A stretch of 64,000 bases of DNA, from the NCBI RefSeq assembly GCF_009807095.1, contig NZ_WUCC01000005.1, forward strand, positions 303,726 through 367,725. Direction: 5' to 3'. Below the pieces are notes generated by a model. That model had not been told where the DNA came from and searched no databases. It worked only from the letters and a program-made list of their open reading frames with translations. The translations under genes were made by a program, and so were the position numbers. Shown piece by piece: positions 35,424 through 44,583 of the stretch (positions are counted from its first letter, which is position 1; the number at the start of each line of letters is the position of its first letter). The stretch comes from Rathayibacter sp. VKM Ac-2754. GTDB taxonomy: Bacteria; Actinomycetota; Actinomycetes; Actinomycetales; Microbacteriaceae.

Positions 35424-36301
35424 CCGCCCCCGCCACCACCGCGCCCTTCCCCGTCCGCCGTGGCCTGCGCCGTCGCGGAGCCGGCCGCGTCGACCGCCCC
35501 GGCTTCCTCACCTACGGGCTGCTGAGCGCCTTCATCCTCGGCTCGACCTACCCGCTCTGGTGGTCGTTCGTGGTCGCCAGCGGCTCGAACTCGACCCGCG
35601 GCGAGACCCTGCCGCTGATCCCGGGCGGGAACTTCCTCGCGAACGCCGCCACGGTGTTCACGGCGATCCCGTTCTGGACCGCACTGCTGAACAGCGTCGT
35701 CGTGTCGGGCATCATCACCCTCTCGGTCGTCTCGTTCTCGACCCTGGCCGGCTACGCCTTCGCGAAGCTGCGGTTCAGGGGTCGCGACGGGCTGATGATC
35801 ACCGTCATCGCCACGATGGCGATTCCGACGCAGCTGGGCATCATCCCGCTGTTCATCCTGATGCGGCAGCTCGGCTGGACGGGGTCGCTCGGCGCGGTCA
35901 TCGTGCCGACCCTGGTCACGGCGTTCGGCGTGTTCTTCATGCGCCAGTACCTCGTCGACGTCATCCCGGACGAGCTGATCGAGGCGGCGCGCGTCGACGG
36001 AGCGAACCAGTTCCGCACCTTCCTGACCGTGGCGGTGCCGGCCGCGCGACCGGCGATGGCGATCCTGGCGCTCTTCACGTTCATGATGGCGTGGACCGAC
36101 TTCCTCTGGCCGCTGATCGTGCTGAGCCCGACGAACCCGACGCTGCAGACCGCGCTCGCGCAGCTGCAGTCGGGCTACTACGTCGACTACTCGGTGGTGC
36201 TCGCGGGCGCGGTGCTGTCGATCGTGCCGCTGCTGGTGCTGTTCGTCCTGGCGGGCAAGCAGCTGATCGCGGGCATCATGGGCGGAGCCGTGAAGGGCTG
36301 A
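35420..36301 (+). CDS. ABC sugar permease, CebG/MalG-like
   Basis: The 293-residue permease has six helices and an EAA loop DELIEAARVDGANQFRTFLTV. The ATG at 35420 overlaps the upstream stop. It ends GGAVKG. No ATPase follows, in keeping with the MsiK-type shared ATPase arrangement in actinobacteria. Confidence 0.92.
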   Translation: MTAPATTAPFPVRRGLRRRGAGRVDRPGFLTYGLLSAFILGSTYPLWWSFVVASGSNSTRGETLPLIPGGNFLANAATVFTAIPFWTALLNSVVVSGIITLSVVSFSTLAGYAFAKLRFRGRDGLMITVIATMAIPTQLGIIPLFILMRQLGWTGSLGAVIVPTLVTAFGVFFMRQYLVDVIPDELIEAARVDGANQFRTFLTVAVPAARPAMAILALFTFMMAWTDFLWPLIVLSPTNPTLQTALAQLQSGYYVDYSVVLAGAVLSIVPLLVLFVLAGKQLIAGIMGGAVKG

Positions 36302-36319
36302 GCCCGCCGCCGGGGCACC

Positions 36320-36394
36320 TTCGGCTCGCGGAAAGACGTTCGGCTCGCAGGAACCGGCGGATTCCGCGAGCCGAGGACGGTTCTCCGAGCCGAA
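36320..36394. repeat. GGCTCGCGGAA palindromic repeat, copy 1
   Basis: Several interleaved TTCGGCTCGC / GCGAGCCGA(A) inverted units fill the gap between the permease and LacI genes. The related array is at 40366-40460. It may end the importer transcript. Confidence 0.75.
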
Positions 36395-36493
36395 CACGGC
36401 CGGGCGGGGCCGTCGACCAGCGAGTGGCCTCCGGAGTCGCGCCGGCCCGCCGACCCTGCTCGGATAACCTCGGATCCCGACCGAGAGGCACGC

Positions 36494-37519
36494 ATGAGCA
36501 ACGATCCCGCACCGTCCGCGCCCACTCTCGAGGCCGTCGCCGCCCTCGCCGGAGTCTCGCGCGCCACGGTCAGCCGCGTCGTGAACAACTCCCCCCGGGT
36601 CAAGGAGGAGGCGGTCCGCGCCGTCCGCAGCGCCATCGACCAGCTCGGCTACGTGCCCAACCTCGCGGCGCGCTCGCTCGCCAGCCGCCGCACTCGGGCC
36701 ATCGCGCTCGTGGTGCCGGAGTCGACCGCGAAGGTGTTCGCGGATCCGTTCTTCGCCTCGGTGGTGCAGGGCGCCGCGCTGCGACTGGCCGAGACCGAGT
36801 ACACCCTCAACATCGTCATCGCGTCGGAGGCGACCCCCGAGAAGACGCGGCGCTACCTGCTCGGCGGCAACGTCGACGGCGCCCTCGTGGTCTCGCACCA
36901 CAGCGGCGACCACTCCTACGCGCGCACCGCCTCCGCCCTGCCGATGGTCTTCGGCGGCCGCCCCCTCGTCGACGAGAGCGACGGCTACGTCGTCGACGTC
37001 GACAACGTCGCCTCCGCCAGGTCGATGGCCGCGCACCTGCTCGGTCTCCCCAGGCGCCACCCGGCCATGATCGCCAGCCGGCAGGACATGCCCGCCGCCA
37101 TCGACCGCCTCGCGGGCTGGCGCTCGGCCGTGGTCGCGGCGGGGCTCGACGACTCGCTGGTCGAGTACGGCGACTACTCCCTCGACGACGGGGCCGCGGC
37201 GATGACCCGCCTGCTCGACTCCGGCCGCCCGATCGACGCGGTCTTCGCCTCGAACGACCAGATGGCGGCGGGCGCCCTGACCGTGCTGCGGGCCCGGCGC
37301 ATCGCCGTGCCCACGGAGGTGGCGCTCGCCGGGTTCGACGGCGACACCTTCGCGCAGGCCGGCGACCCGCCGATCACCACCATGCGCCAGCCGACGACCG
37401 GCTTCGGCGCGACCATGGCGGAGGTGCTGGTCCGGGTGCTGTCCGGCGAGGACGTCCCGCAGACGACGATCCTCGAGACCGAGCTGCTGGTGCGCGGCTC
37501 GACGGTGGCGGGGGCCTGA
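36494..37519 (+). CDS. LacI-family regulator, CebR-like
   Basis: The 341-residue regulator has helix-turn-helix TLEAVAALAGVSRATVSRVV and hinge YVPNLAARSLASRRT. The sensor domain has FADPFFASVVQGA, DGALVVSHHSGDH and VALAGFDGDT, ending ETELLVRGST. It lies downstream of the importer operon on the same strand. CebR-type proteins bind GGAGCGCTCC-like boxes, and the three operators at 32791-32901 are the likely targets. Confidence 0.9.
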   Translation: MSNDPAPSAPTLEAVAALAGVSRATVSRVVNNSPRVKEEAVRAVRSAIDQLGYVPNLAARSLASRRTRAIALVVPESTAKVFADPFFASVVQGAALRLAETEYTLNIVIASEATPEKTRRYLLGGNVDGALVVSHHSGDHSYARTASALPMVFGGRPLVDESDGYVVDVDNVASARSMAAHLLGLPRRHPAMIASRQDMPAAIDRLAGWRSAVVAAGLDDSLVEYGDYSLDDGAAAMTRLLDSGRPIDAVFASNDQMAAGALTVLRARRIAVPTEVALAGFDGDTFAQAGDPPITTMRQPTTGFGATMAEVLVRVLSGEDVPQTTILETELLVRGSTVAGA

Positions 37520-37558
37520 GGCCCGGGCCCGCTCAGCACGGCTGCGCGGCGCAGCCGG

Positions 37559-37921
37559 TCAGGCGGGGCGCGACGAGCCGTCCGTCGGCCACTCCGCGTA
37601 CCACTCGCTGTCCTCGGCGACCTGCTGGTCCTCGAGGCGGACGGGGTGCGACAGCAGCTTGCTCCGGCGCGACTCCATCTCGGCGACGGTAGCCGCGTCG
37701 CCGGGCAGCGACTCCGGGCCCTCGGCGCTGTCGGCGAAGAGCTGGCTCGACGGGCCGACCAGCATCTCGGCCTCGTCGTCGGCGCCGTCCTCGGTGAGTC
37801 CGGCGAGCATCACGGTGTCGGAGGCCTGGGCGAGGGCGAGATCGCGGGCGTAGGCGAGCAGGGCATGGGAGACGGCGTCCCCGATGAGGATGCTGCCGCC
37901 GGCGTATCGGAGACGTTTCAT
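37559..37921 (-). CDS. small conserved hypothetical protein
   Basis: The 120-residue acidic protein starts MKRLRYAGGSILIGDAVSHA and carries a DLALAQASDTVML stretch, then a polar tail. No catalytic motif is visible. The style matches small proteins seen in Microbacteriaceae beside DUF7882-like genes, as here (next gene upstream on the same strand). The beta-rich N-terminus could be a binding patch; function is unknown. Confidence 0.7.
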   Translation of the reverse strand: MKRLRYAGGSILIGDAVSHALLAYARDLALAQASDTVMLAGLTEDGADDEAEMLVGPSSQLFADSAEGPESLPGDAATVAEMESRRSKLLSHPVRLEDQQVAEDSEWYAEWPTDGSSRPA

Positions 37922-37992
37922 GCAGTCAGCTTCCGTTCTGCTCCCGGGGGAGCACGAGGGGGTTCCGGTCCGGCGGACGCGCCGCTACGGGC

Positions 37993-38349
37993 TCACAGGG
38001 CCGCGGTGCGGGAGGGCTCCTCGCTGATCCGGAGGCCGGACGCGGTGTACGAGTCCTGGAGGAGGCGCCGCACCCACTCCGCGTTGATCGTCGGCGCGCG
38101 GCTCCCGTGGAACTTGAAGCGGAGCGGGATCGCGGGGTGCAGCCAGAGCGAGGTCCGGCCGCTCCCGCTCGCGGTGGAGTCCCTCCACGAGAAGTAGAAG
38201 GCCTCGTTGCGGCCGAGCTTCGCGCCGATCACGACCTGCAGATGCGCCAGCAGGCGGTCGTCGAAGTCGGCCTCGAGCGTCGAGTCGTAGATGAGTCGTC
38301 CCAGGGGGTCCCCCGCCGTCGGGTGCACCGCGGAGGATGCCGGCCGCAC
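37993..38349 (-). CDS. DUF7882-like protein
   Basis: The 118-residue protein contains GRLIYDSTLEADFDDRLLAHLQVVI, NEAFYFSWRDS and SLWLHPAIPLRFKFHGSRAPTIN. This is the pattern of the Microbacteriaceae family often mislabelled as ATP-dependent DNA ligase (DUF7882). No ligase motif is present. GTG 38349 is the longest start; the family usually begins just before (G)xLIYD, so a start nearer residue 16 is possible. It is likely co-transcribed with the 37559 gene. Confidence 0.75.
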   Translation of the reverse strand: MRPASSAVHPTAGDPLGRLIYDSTLEADFDDRLLAHLQVVIGAKLGRNEAFYFSWRDSTASGSGRTSLWLHPAIPLRFKFHGSRAPTINAEWVRRLLQDSYTASGLRISEEPSRTAAL

Positions 38350-38541
38350 GAAGGGATCGCGCGGATGGTGACCTCGAACCTACGCGTGTCTGGCCGATGA
38401 ACGAGTGCTTCCTGAGAGATCTACGCGTACTTGACGAGAGTGGGTTGGGCGTGCAGTCCCCCCGGCGTCGCGGCGTCCTGGGACGACGAAGCCGCCCGAC
38501 CCCGGTGAGGGGCGGGCGGCTCCGGGGTCGTGCGAGTCGAC

Positions 38542-38808
38542 TCAGTGGTCGTCGCGCTCGATGCCACGGGTGCCCGACTTCGCGAGACCGCGGCTGACGA
38601 GGTAGCCGACGGTCACGAAGGACACGTACATCCAGGCGTTGTCGGCGCCGAAGCCCTGTCCGTCGTCACCGTTGTCGGTGACGGCAGCGGCGACGAGGAT
38701 CGCGATCGAGATGAGGAGGAAGGCCCAGAACTCGGTGGTCTTGAGCGAGGCCTTGGTCTCGGTCGCGACGAGGCGGGTGGGGGTGGTCTGGGAGTTGGTG
38801 GTCGTCAT
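38542..38808 (-). CDS. small membrane protein
   Basis: The 88-residue protein has two hydrophobic segments (EFWAFLLISIAILVAAAV and AWMYVSFVTVGYLVSRGLA) and polar ends. ATG 38808 has GGAG 8 bases upstream, so the ATG at 38820 is not the start. Similar small two-helix proteins are common in actinobacteria without known function. Confidence 0.7.
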   Translation of the reverse strand: MTTTNSQTTPTRLVATETKASLKTTEFWAFLLISIAILVAAAVTDNGDDGQGFGADNAWMYVSFVTVGYLVSRGLAKSGTRGIERDDH

Positions 38809-38980
38809 GGTGTTCTCCATCGGTAGGGGCAGATGGACGGTGTTTCCGTGAGGCGCCGCGGTGGCCCCTCTCTGCTTGCGGTGGCAAACCTACGATGCGC
38901 TCCACCCTGGCTGAGAGAGGGTTGATAGTTCGCGGGGAGAGAACGGCGCGTGGCGCGATGCGACGGGTGGCGCGTTTCGG

Positions 38981-39050
38981 TCGAGGGAACCCCGGACCGT
39001 CGAGACCGCCCCGGAGAGCGGGCTCCCTCGACGGTTCGGGGTTCCCTCGA
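38981..39050. repeat. GAGGGAACC palindromic intergenic repeat, copy 2
   Basis: The 24-base arms at 38981-39004 and 39027-39050 are reverse complements with a single mismatch, around a 22-base loop. The element shares GAGGGAACC, CCGTCGAG and the CGGAGAG loop part with the copy at 18584-18651. It lies just downstream of the MFS gene. Confidence 0.85.
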
Positions 39051-39071
39051 GGGGCGGGCGGGTGGCGCAGG

Positions 39072-40289
39072 TCAGCGGGCGACGGCCTGCGGGGCCTTGG
39101 CGGCGGAGGTCAGCAGGGAGGCGCCGGCGACCACCACGAGGACGACGATCATCGCGCCGCGCAGGCCGTAGTGCTCGCCGAGGAAGCCGAGCAGCGGCGG
39201 CCCGACGAGGAACGCGACGTAGCCCGCGGCGGCGACCGCGCCGACCGTGGTGGTGGGGTCGTCGCTCTCGCCCGCGGCCGACAGGGTGACCGGGAAGCCG
39301 AGGGCCGCTCCGAGTCCCCAGAGCAGCACCGCGAGCCCGGCGACGACGACGCTGTCCGAGAAGACGACGAGCGCGATCCCGACCGCCGAGACGAGGGCGC
39401 TGACGCACAGCACCGCCGGCTTGCCGAAGCGCGCGAGCAGGGGCTCGCCCGAGAAGCGGCCGATGGTCATGGCGAGCGCGAAGCCGGCGAAGACCAGCGA
39501 GCCGATGGTCGCGCTGGCGCCGTGGCCGTCGACCATGATCAGCGGCAGCCAGTCGCCGGCGGAGCCCTCGGCCAGCGCGAGCGCGAGGACGATCAGGCCG
39601 AGGAACACGATGCGCCGCTGCTTCCAGACCGCCAGCTGGGCGAGGAGCCCGGGGGAGCCGGCGCCGCCCGACTCCTGCCGCCCCGTCGTCGCCGGGATCT
39701 TCGGCACGGCCCAGACCATCGCGGCCAGGGCGAGGGCGGAGACGACGAGCAGGTGGATCCAGACGGGGAACGCGATGGCCGTCATGGCGATGCCGGCGAG
39801 CGCGCCGATCACCGAGCCGAGGCTGTAGCAGCCGTGCAGGACGGGCAGGATCGACCGGCCGGACGCCTGCTCGATCGCGGCTCCCTCGATGTTGATCGCG
39901 ATCTCGGCCAGGCCGAAGCCCGCGCCGACGCCGACCAGCCCGACGAACACTCCCACGCCTTGACCGAGGCCGGCCATGGAGGCGAGGAGGGCGAGGCCGG
40001 TGACGAAGGAGGCGCCTCCGATCACGATGGGCCGACGCGCCCCGAACCGGCGCACCAGGGCCGCCGAGCAGAGGATGCCCGTCATCGAGCCGACCGAGAT
40101 GCCGAAGAGGATCAGACCCATCTCGGCGGTGCTGGCCTGCACGAGGTCGCGGACCGCCGGGGTGCGCACGATGAACGACGCGAGGCCGATGCCGATCGTG
40201 AGCATGAAGGCGTAGATCGCGGCCCGGCGACGGCGGAGCGGGGCCGACAGTGCCGGCCGGGCGGGGGTCCGGGCGGCGTCGACACTCAT
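39072..40289 (-). CDS. MFS transporter, YbjJ-like
   Basis: The 405-residue major-facilitator protein has about 12 helices and a GRFSGEPLLARFG-type loop between helices. It begins with a basic RRRRAAIYAF segment, then IGIGLASFIVRTPAVRD, as in YbjJ-like transporters. The energy source is presumably proton motive force. The substrate is not evident and no specific neighbour suggests one. Confidence 0.88.
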   Translation of the reverse strand: MSVDAARTPARPALSAPLRRRRAAIYAFMLTIGIGLASFIVRTPAVRDLVQASTAEMGLILFGISVGSMTGILCSAALVRRFGARRPIVIGGASFVTGLALLASMAGLGQGVGVFVGLVGVGAGFGLAEIAINIEGAAIEQASGRSILPVLHGCYSLGSVIGALAGIAMTAIAFPVWIHLLVVSALALAAMVWAVPKIPATTGRQESGGAGSPGLLAQLAVWKQRRIVFLGLIVLALALAEGSAGDWLPLIMVDGHGASATIGSLVFAGFALAMTIGRFSGEPLLARFGKPAVLCVSALVSAVGIALVVFSDSVVVAGLAVLLWGLGAALGFPVTLSAAGESDDPTTTVGAVAAAGYVAFLVGPPLLGFLGEHYGLRGAMIVVLVVVAGASLLTSAAKAPQAVAR

Positions 40290-40365
40290 GATCAGAGCCT
40301 ACGGGGAGGCGCGGACACGACGGACGGCGGCACCCGGGCCGGAGGTGGGGGTGCCGGCGGGCATC

Positions 40366-40460
40366 TCCGGCTCGCGGAATCCGGTTCGGCTCGCGAGATC
40401 GGCGCGATTGCGCGAGCCGAACGCGATTCTGCGAGCCGGAGGTGGTTCGACGAGCCGGAG
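40366..40460. repeat. GGCTCGCGGAA palindromic repeat, copy 2
   Basis: The array contains CGGCTCGCGGAA, TTCGGCTCGCGAGA, GCGCGAGCCGAA and GCGAGCCGGA units in alternating orientation. It lies between the MFS and GH78 genes, on the 3' side of GH78. It belongs to the same family as 36320-36394. Confidence 0.8.
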
Positions 40461-40476
40461 GTGCTCCCGGAGGCGC

Positions 40477-43080
40477 TCAGCGCTCCAGCCCTGCCGGCTC
40501 CCGCAGTGCCGCGACGACGCGGTGGCGCCCCGGGCCGAGCGGCCGCGCCTCCGCCCCCTCGAGGTCGAGCACCGCGGAGGCGCCCACCGGCACCTCGACC
40601 TCGACGCTCAGCTCGTCGCCCGCCAGGGTCCACGCGATCGATGCCCGACCGTAGGGAGTGAGGTGCGCGGCGCTCGCCGAGGTCAGGCCGCCGCCCGGCC
40701 GGGGCCGGAACAGGATCGAGCGGTACCCCGGCTCGGCGGGCGAGAGCCCGGCGACCACGCGGTGCAGCCAGTCGGCCACGGCGCCGAGCGCGTAGTGGTT
40801 GAACGAGGTCATCGTGCCGGGGTTCACGGTGCCGTCGGGGAGCTGGCTGTCCCAGCGCTCCCAGATCGTCGTCGCACCCTGCGTCACGGGGTAGAGCCAC
40901 GACGGGCACTCGCGCTCGAGCAGCAGCGCGTAGGCGCGCTCCGTCCAGCCCGTGCCGGTGAGGGCGTCCGAGACGATCGGAGTGCCGACGAAGCCGGTCG
41001 CGATGCGGTTGCCCGCCGCGGCCACCAGCTCGGCGAGGCGAGCGCCGGCGGCCGGACGCAGCGACTCGGGGATCAGCTCGAACTCGAGGGCGAGGGCGTA
41101 GGCGGTCTGGGCGTCGCTCGTCATCCGGGCGTCGTCGCCGACGTAGCGGGCGACGAAGGCGTCGCGCACCTCGGCGGCGAGGGCGAGGAACCGTGCGGCA
41201 TCCGCCTCGTGGCCGAGCACGCGGGCCGTCTGCCCCAGTCGGCGGGCGGAGTGGGCGAAGTACGCGGTCGCGACGAGGTGGCGGTCGGTCTTCGCGTCGG
41301 CCGGGTCCTGCGGCGGAGCGTCGGGGTCGAGCCAGTCGCCCAGCTGGAACCCCTCGTCCCAGAGCCGCGACGGCCCGGCGAGCCGCTCGACGAGCTCGAC
41401 CCACGCCTTCGCGCTGTCGTACTGGGCCGCGAGCACTCCGGTGTCGCCGAAGCGCTCGTAGAGGGTCCACGGGACGAGCACCGCCGCGTCGCCCCACGCC
41501 GCTCCGGGTCGCAGGGGCGTCCACATCTGGTGGGCGGGGATCACCGGCACGTACCAGGGCACCGTGCCGTCGGGCAGCTGCTCGGCGGCCACGTCGCGCA
41601 GCCACGACGAGAGCATCCCCGAGACGTCGAAGAGGAAGGAGGCGGTCGGCGCGAAGACCTGGATGTCGCCCGTCCAGCCCACCCGCTCGTCGCGCTGGGG
41701 GCAGTCGGTCGGGATGTCGACCATGTTGCCGCGCATGCTCCACAGCACGTTCTCGTGCAGTCGCTCGACGAGCGGATCGGAGCAGGTGAACCAGCCCGTG
41801 CGCTCGAAGTCGGTGTGCAGGACTCGCGCCACGACGTCGCCCGCCGCGACGGCGGCCTCGAGGTCGCCCGGCCAGCCGTCGACCTCGACGAAGCGGAACC
41901 CGTGGAAGGTGAACCGCGGCTCCCACTCCTCCGATTCGCGCCCCGCGAGCGTGTAGACGTCGGTCGAGCGCGCGTCGCGCAGCGGCCGGGTGTACAGCTC
42001 GCCGTCCTGCATGATCTCGGCGGTGCGGAGGGTCACCGTCGCACCGCGCGGGCCGCTCACGCGGATCCGCATCCGGCCCACGAGGTTCTGCCCGAGGTCG
42101 AGCACGGAGCGTCCGCTCGGCGTGCTGAGCACCGCGACGGGGCGCACCTCCTGCGTGCAGCGCACCGGCGGGCCCTGCGGCGCGACGAGGGTCGCCGGGT
42201 CGCGCTCGGCGAGGGCGACCGGGCTCCAGGCGGAGTCGTCGAAGCCGGGCGAGGACCACCCGTCGCGCTCCTCGCGGGCGTCGTGCACCTCGCCGTCGTA
42301 GTTGCCCGCGACGAGGATCGGGCCGGGGGAGGCGCGCCACGAGCCGTCCGTGGCGACGACCTCGCGTCGTCCGTCGGCGTAGACGATCTCGAGCTGCGCG
42401 ATCAGCGACAGGTCGGTGCCGTAGAGGTTGCGGAATCCGCCGCGCCAGCCGAGGCGACCGCGGTACCAGCCGTCGCCGAGCCACGATCCGATCGCGTTCT
42501 CGCCCGCGACGAGGGCCTCGGTCACGTCGTAGGTGTAGTAGCGCAGGCGGCTCTCGTAGGCCGTCCATCCGGGTGACAGCGTGTCGTCGCCGACGCGCGC
42601 CCCGTTGAGCTCGAGCTCGTACATCCCGTGGGCGCTGGCGTAGAGGCGGGCGGAGGCGACCTCGCCGTCGACGGTGAAGACGCGGCGCACCAGCGGGGGC
42701 CGGCGGTCGCTCTCGGGATCCTCCGGCCAGGAGGCGCCGACCGGCGCGGCGACCCAGTCCTCGGGCTCGAGCAGGCCCGCCTCGACGGGAGTGGGCCGGC
42801 TCCAGGGGGCGTCGTCCTCGCCGCGCCCGAAGACCCGCACCCGCACGGCGACGCGCTCCCGGCTCGTCAGGGGAGTGAACGGCCAGGGCACGAGCACCGA
42901 GTCGGACGAGGCGACGCGCCGGCGCTCGACGGAGCCGTCCGCGTCCCTCCGCTCGACCTCGTACGACTCCTGCCGCCAGTCGTCGCCCGCGCGGCTCGTC
43001 CACGACAGACGCGGCCGGCGCTCGCCGATGCCGAGGGCCGCGCGGTGGTGCTCGATCCGGGGGGAGGAGGGGATGGCCAC
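40477..43080 (-). CDS. GH78 alpha-L-rhamnosidase
   Basis: The 867-residue enzyme has the domain order of bacterial GH78: N-terminal beta-sandwiches with SPGWTAYESRLRYYTYDVT and LGDGWYRGRLGW, a (alpha/alpha)6 barrel with PTDCPQRDERVGWTGD carrying the general-acid Glu, and MTSFNHYALGAVADWL. A C-terminal beta domain follows. No signal peptide is seen, so it acts inside the cell on imported rhamnosides. GTG 43080 has GAGG 8 bases upstream. It is divergent from the Tm-1-like operon and shares its LacI-type operators. Confidence 0.93.
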   Translation of the reverse strand: MAIPSSPRIEHHRAALGIGERRPRLSWTSRAGDDWRQESYEVERRDADGSVERRRVASSDSVLVPWPFTPLTSRERVAVRVRVFGRGEDDAPWSRPTPVEAGLLEPEDWVAAPVGASWPEDPESDRRPPLVRRVFTVDGEVASARLYASAHGMYELELNGARVGDDTLSPGWTAYESRLRYYTYDVTEALVAGENAIGSWLGDGWYRGRLGWRGGFRNLYGTDLSLIAQLEIVYADGRREVVATDGSWRASPGPILVAGNYDGEVHDAREERDGWSSPGFDDSAWSPVALAERDPATLVAPQGPPVRCTQEVRPVAVLSTPSGRSVLDLGQNLVGRMRIRVSGPRGATVTLRTAEIMQDGELYTRPLRDARSTDVYTLAGRESEEWEPRFTFHGFRFVEVDGWPGDLEAAVAAGDVVARVLHTDFERTGWFTCSDPLVERLHENVLWSMRGNMVDIPTDCPQRDERVGWTGDIQVFAPTASFLFDVSGMLSSWLRDVAAEQLPDGTVPWYVPVIPAHQMWTPLRPGAAWGDAAVLVPWTLYERFGDTGVLAAQYDSAKAWVELVERLAGPSRLWDEGFQLGDWLDPDAPPQDPADAKTDRHLVATAYFAHSARRLGQTARVLGHEADAARFLALAAEVRDAFVARYVGDDARMTSDAQTAYALALEFELIPESLRPAAGARLAELVAAAGNRIATGFVGTPIVSDALTGTGWTERAYALLLERECPSWLYPVTQGATTIWERWDSQLPDGTVNPGTMTSFNHYALGAVADWLHRVVAGLSPAEPGYRSILFRPRPGGGLTSASAAHLTPYGRASIAWTLAGDELSVEVEVPVGASAVLDLEGAEARPLGPGRHRVVAALREPAGLER

Positions 43081-43174
43081 CGGAGCGCCTCATTCCTGCT
43101 GGGGCGGCGTGGGATGCTCCCGAGCGCCGACGGAGGTCGCGACAGGTCGCTCCGCCGACTCGGCGTCTCGACTC

Positions 43175-43247
43175 TGACACGTTTCAAGTGAGCGCCACTA
43201 TAGCCGCACGAACGGCTGTTGACACGTTTCAAAATGCGGGACAGGAT
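43175..43247. promoter_or_regulatory. divergent promoters with two TGACACGTTTCAA operators
   Basis: Identical TGACACGTTTCAA sites lie at 43175-43187 and 43220-43232, 45 bp apart; TGAAACG-type boxes are typical for LacI regulators. The plus-strand promoter TTGACA (43219-43224), 17-base spacer, CAGGAT (43242-43247) overlaps the second box. A minus-strand -10 TATAGT (43202-43197) lies between the boxes. One regulator, not encoded next door, probably controls both directions. Confidence 0.75.
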
Positions 43248-43328
43248 GGCAGGGCCCGAGCGAGAGCCCGGTGCACCACAAGGATGTGGACCGGACGATG
43301 CTCCGGCCTCGGACCCAGGAGAGCGACG

Positions 43329-44582
43329 ATGGCGCGATCACCTCGAGTGGCCCTGGTGGGCACTCTCGACACCAAGGGCGACGAGTACGCCTGGATGGCG
43401 GAGCGGCTCACGACGCTCGGCGTCGACGTCGTCCTCGTCGACGTCGGCATCGGCGCCCACCGCGGACCGACCGCCGACGTCACGGCTGCCGAGACGGCCC
43501 GCGCGGCGGGCGCCGACCTCGATGCGCTCCGCACCGGAGGCGACCGCGGTACCGCGATGACCGCGATGGGCGAGGGCGCCGCCGTGGTGCTCGACGGGCT
43601 GCAGCGCGAGGGGCGACTCGACGGCGTCCTGGCCCTGGCCGGCAGCGGAGGCACCTCCATCGCCGCCCGCGCGATCCGCGACCTGCCCCTCGGGCTGCCG
43701 AAGCTGCTCGTCTCGACGATGGCCTCCGGCGACGTCTCGCCCTACGTCGGCGCGAGCGACGTGACCATGACCTACAGCGTCGTCGACATCGCCGGCATCA
43801 ACAGCCTCTCGCGCGAGATCCTCGACAACGCCGCGGGCGCGATCGCGGGGATGGCCGCCTCCTTCGCCGCTCGCCGCGAGGCGCCGGCCCACGAGAGCGG
43901 GCGGCCGCTGATCGCGGCGACGATGTTCGGAGTGACGACCCCCGCGGTCGACGTCGCCCGCGCCCGCCTCGACGAGCTCGGCTACGAGGTGCTCGTCTTC
44001 CACGCGACAGGGTCGGGCGGCCGCGCCGTCGAGGCCCTCGCCCGCTCGGGGCACCTCGCCGGCGTCCTCGACCTGACCACCACCGAGCTCGCCGACGAGC
44101 TCGTCGGCGGAGTGCTGACCGCCGGGCCCGAGCGGCTCGAGGCCGCCGGGCGCGCGGGCCTCCCTCAGGTCGTCAGCCTCGGCGCCCTCGACATGGTCAA
44201 CTTCGGACCGCGCGAGAGCGTGCCCGAGCGCTTCCGCGAGCGCCTCCTCCTCGTGCACAACCCCACGGTGACGCTGATGCGCACCACCGCCGCCGAGAGC
44301 GCCGAGCTCGGCGCCCTGATCGCGCGGAAGCTCGTGGCGGCGACCGGGCCGACGGTCCTCGCCGTGCCGCGCGGGGGAGTCTCGGCGATCGACGTCCCCG
44401 GCGGAGTGTTCGCCGACTCCGAGGCCCTCGCCGCTCTCCTCGAGGCGGCCCTCGCGGGAGTCGCGGGGTCGCACGTGCAGGTGATCGACTCGCCGCTCGC
44501 CATCAACGACCCCGAGTTCGCCCGCGCCGCCGCCGACGCCCTCGACGCGCTCCTGGGCGCGCCGCGACCCGGGAGGATCTGA
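43329..44582 (+). CDS. Tm-1-like ATP-binding (UPF0261) protein
   Basis: The 417-residue protein matches the Tm-1/UPF0261 family: [55 protein letters not shown], and [14 protein letters not shown]. The plant Tm-1 N-terminal domain binds ATP and a viral replicase; bacterial members are widespread but not biochemically defined. ATG 43329 has AGGAG upstream. It leads an operon and is followed one base later by its usual partner, a PEP-hydrolase-like TIM barrel. Confidence 0.88.
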   Translation: MARSPRVALVGTLDTKGDEYAWMAERLTTLGVDVVLVDVGIGAHRGPTADVTAAETARAAGADLDALRTGGDRGTAMTAMGEGAAVVLDGLQREGRLDGVLALAGSGGTSIAARAIRDLPLGLPKLLVSTMASGDVSPYVGASDVTMTYSVVDIAGINSLSREILDNAAGAIAGMAASFAARREAPAHESGRPLIAATMFGVTTPAVDVARARLDELGYEVLVFHATGSGGRAVEALARSGHLAGVLDLTTTELADELVGGVLTAGPERLEAAGRAGLPQVVSLGALDMVNFGPRESVPERFRERLLLVHNPTVTLMRTTAAESAELGALIARKLVAATGPTVLAVPRGGVSAIDVPGGVFADSEALAALLEAALAGVAGSHVQVIDSPLAINDPEFARAAADALDALLGAPRPGRI

Positions 44583-44583
44583 G

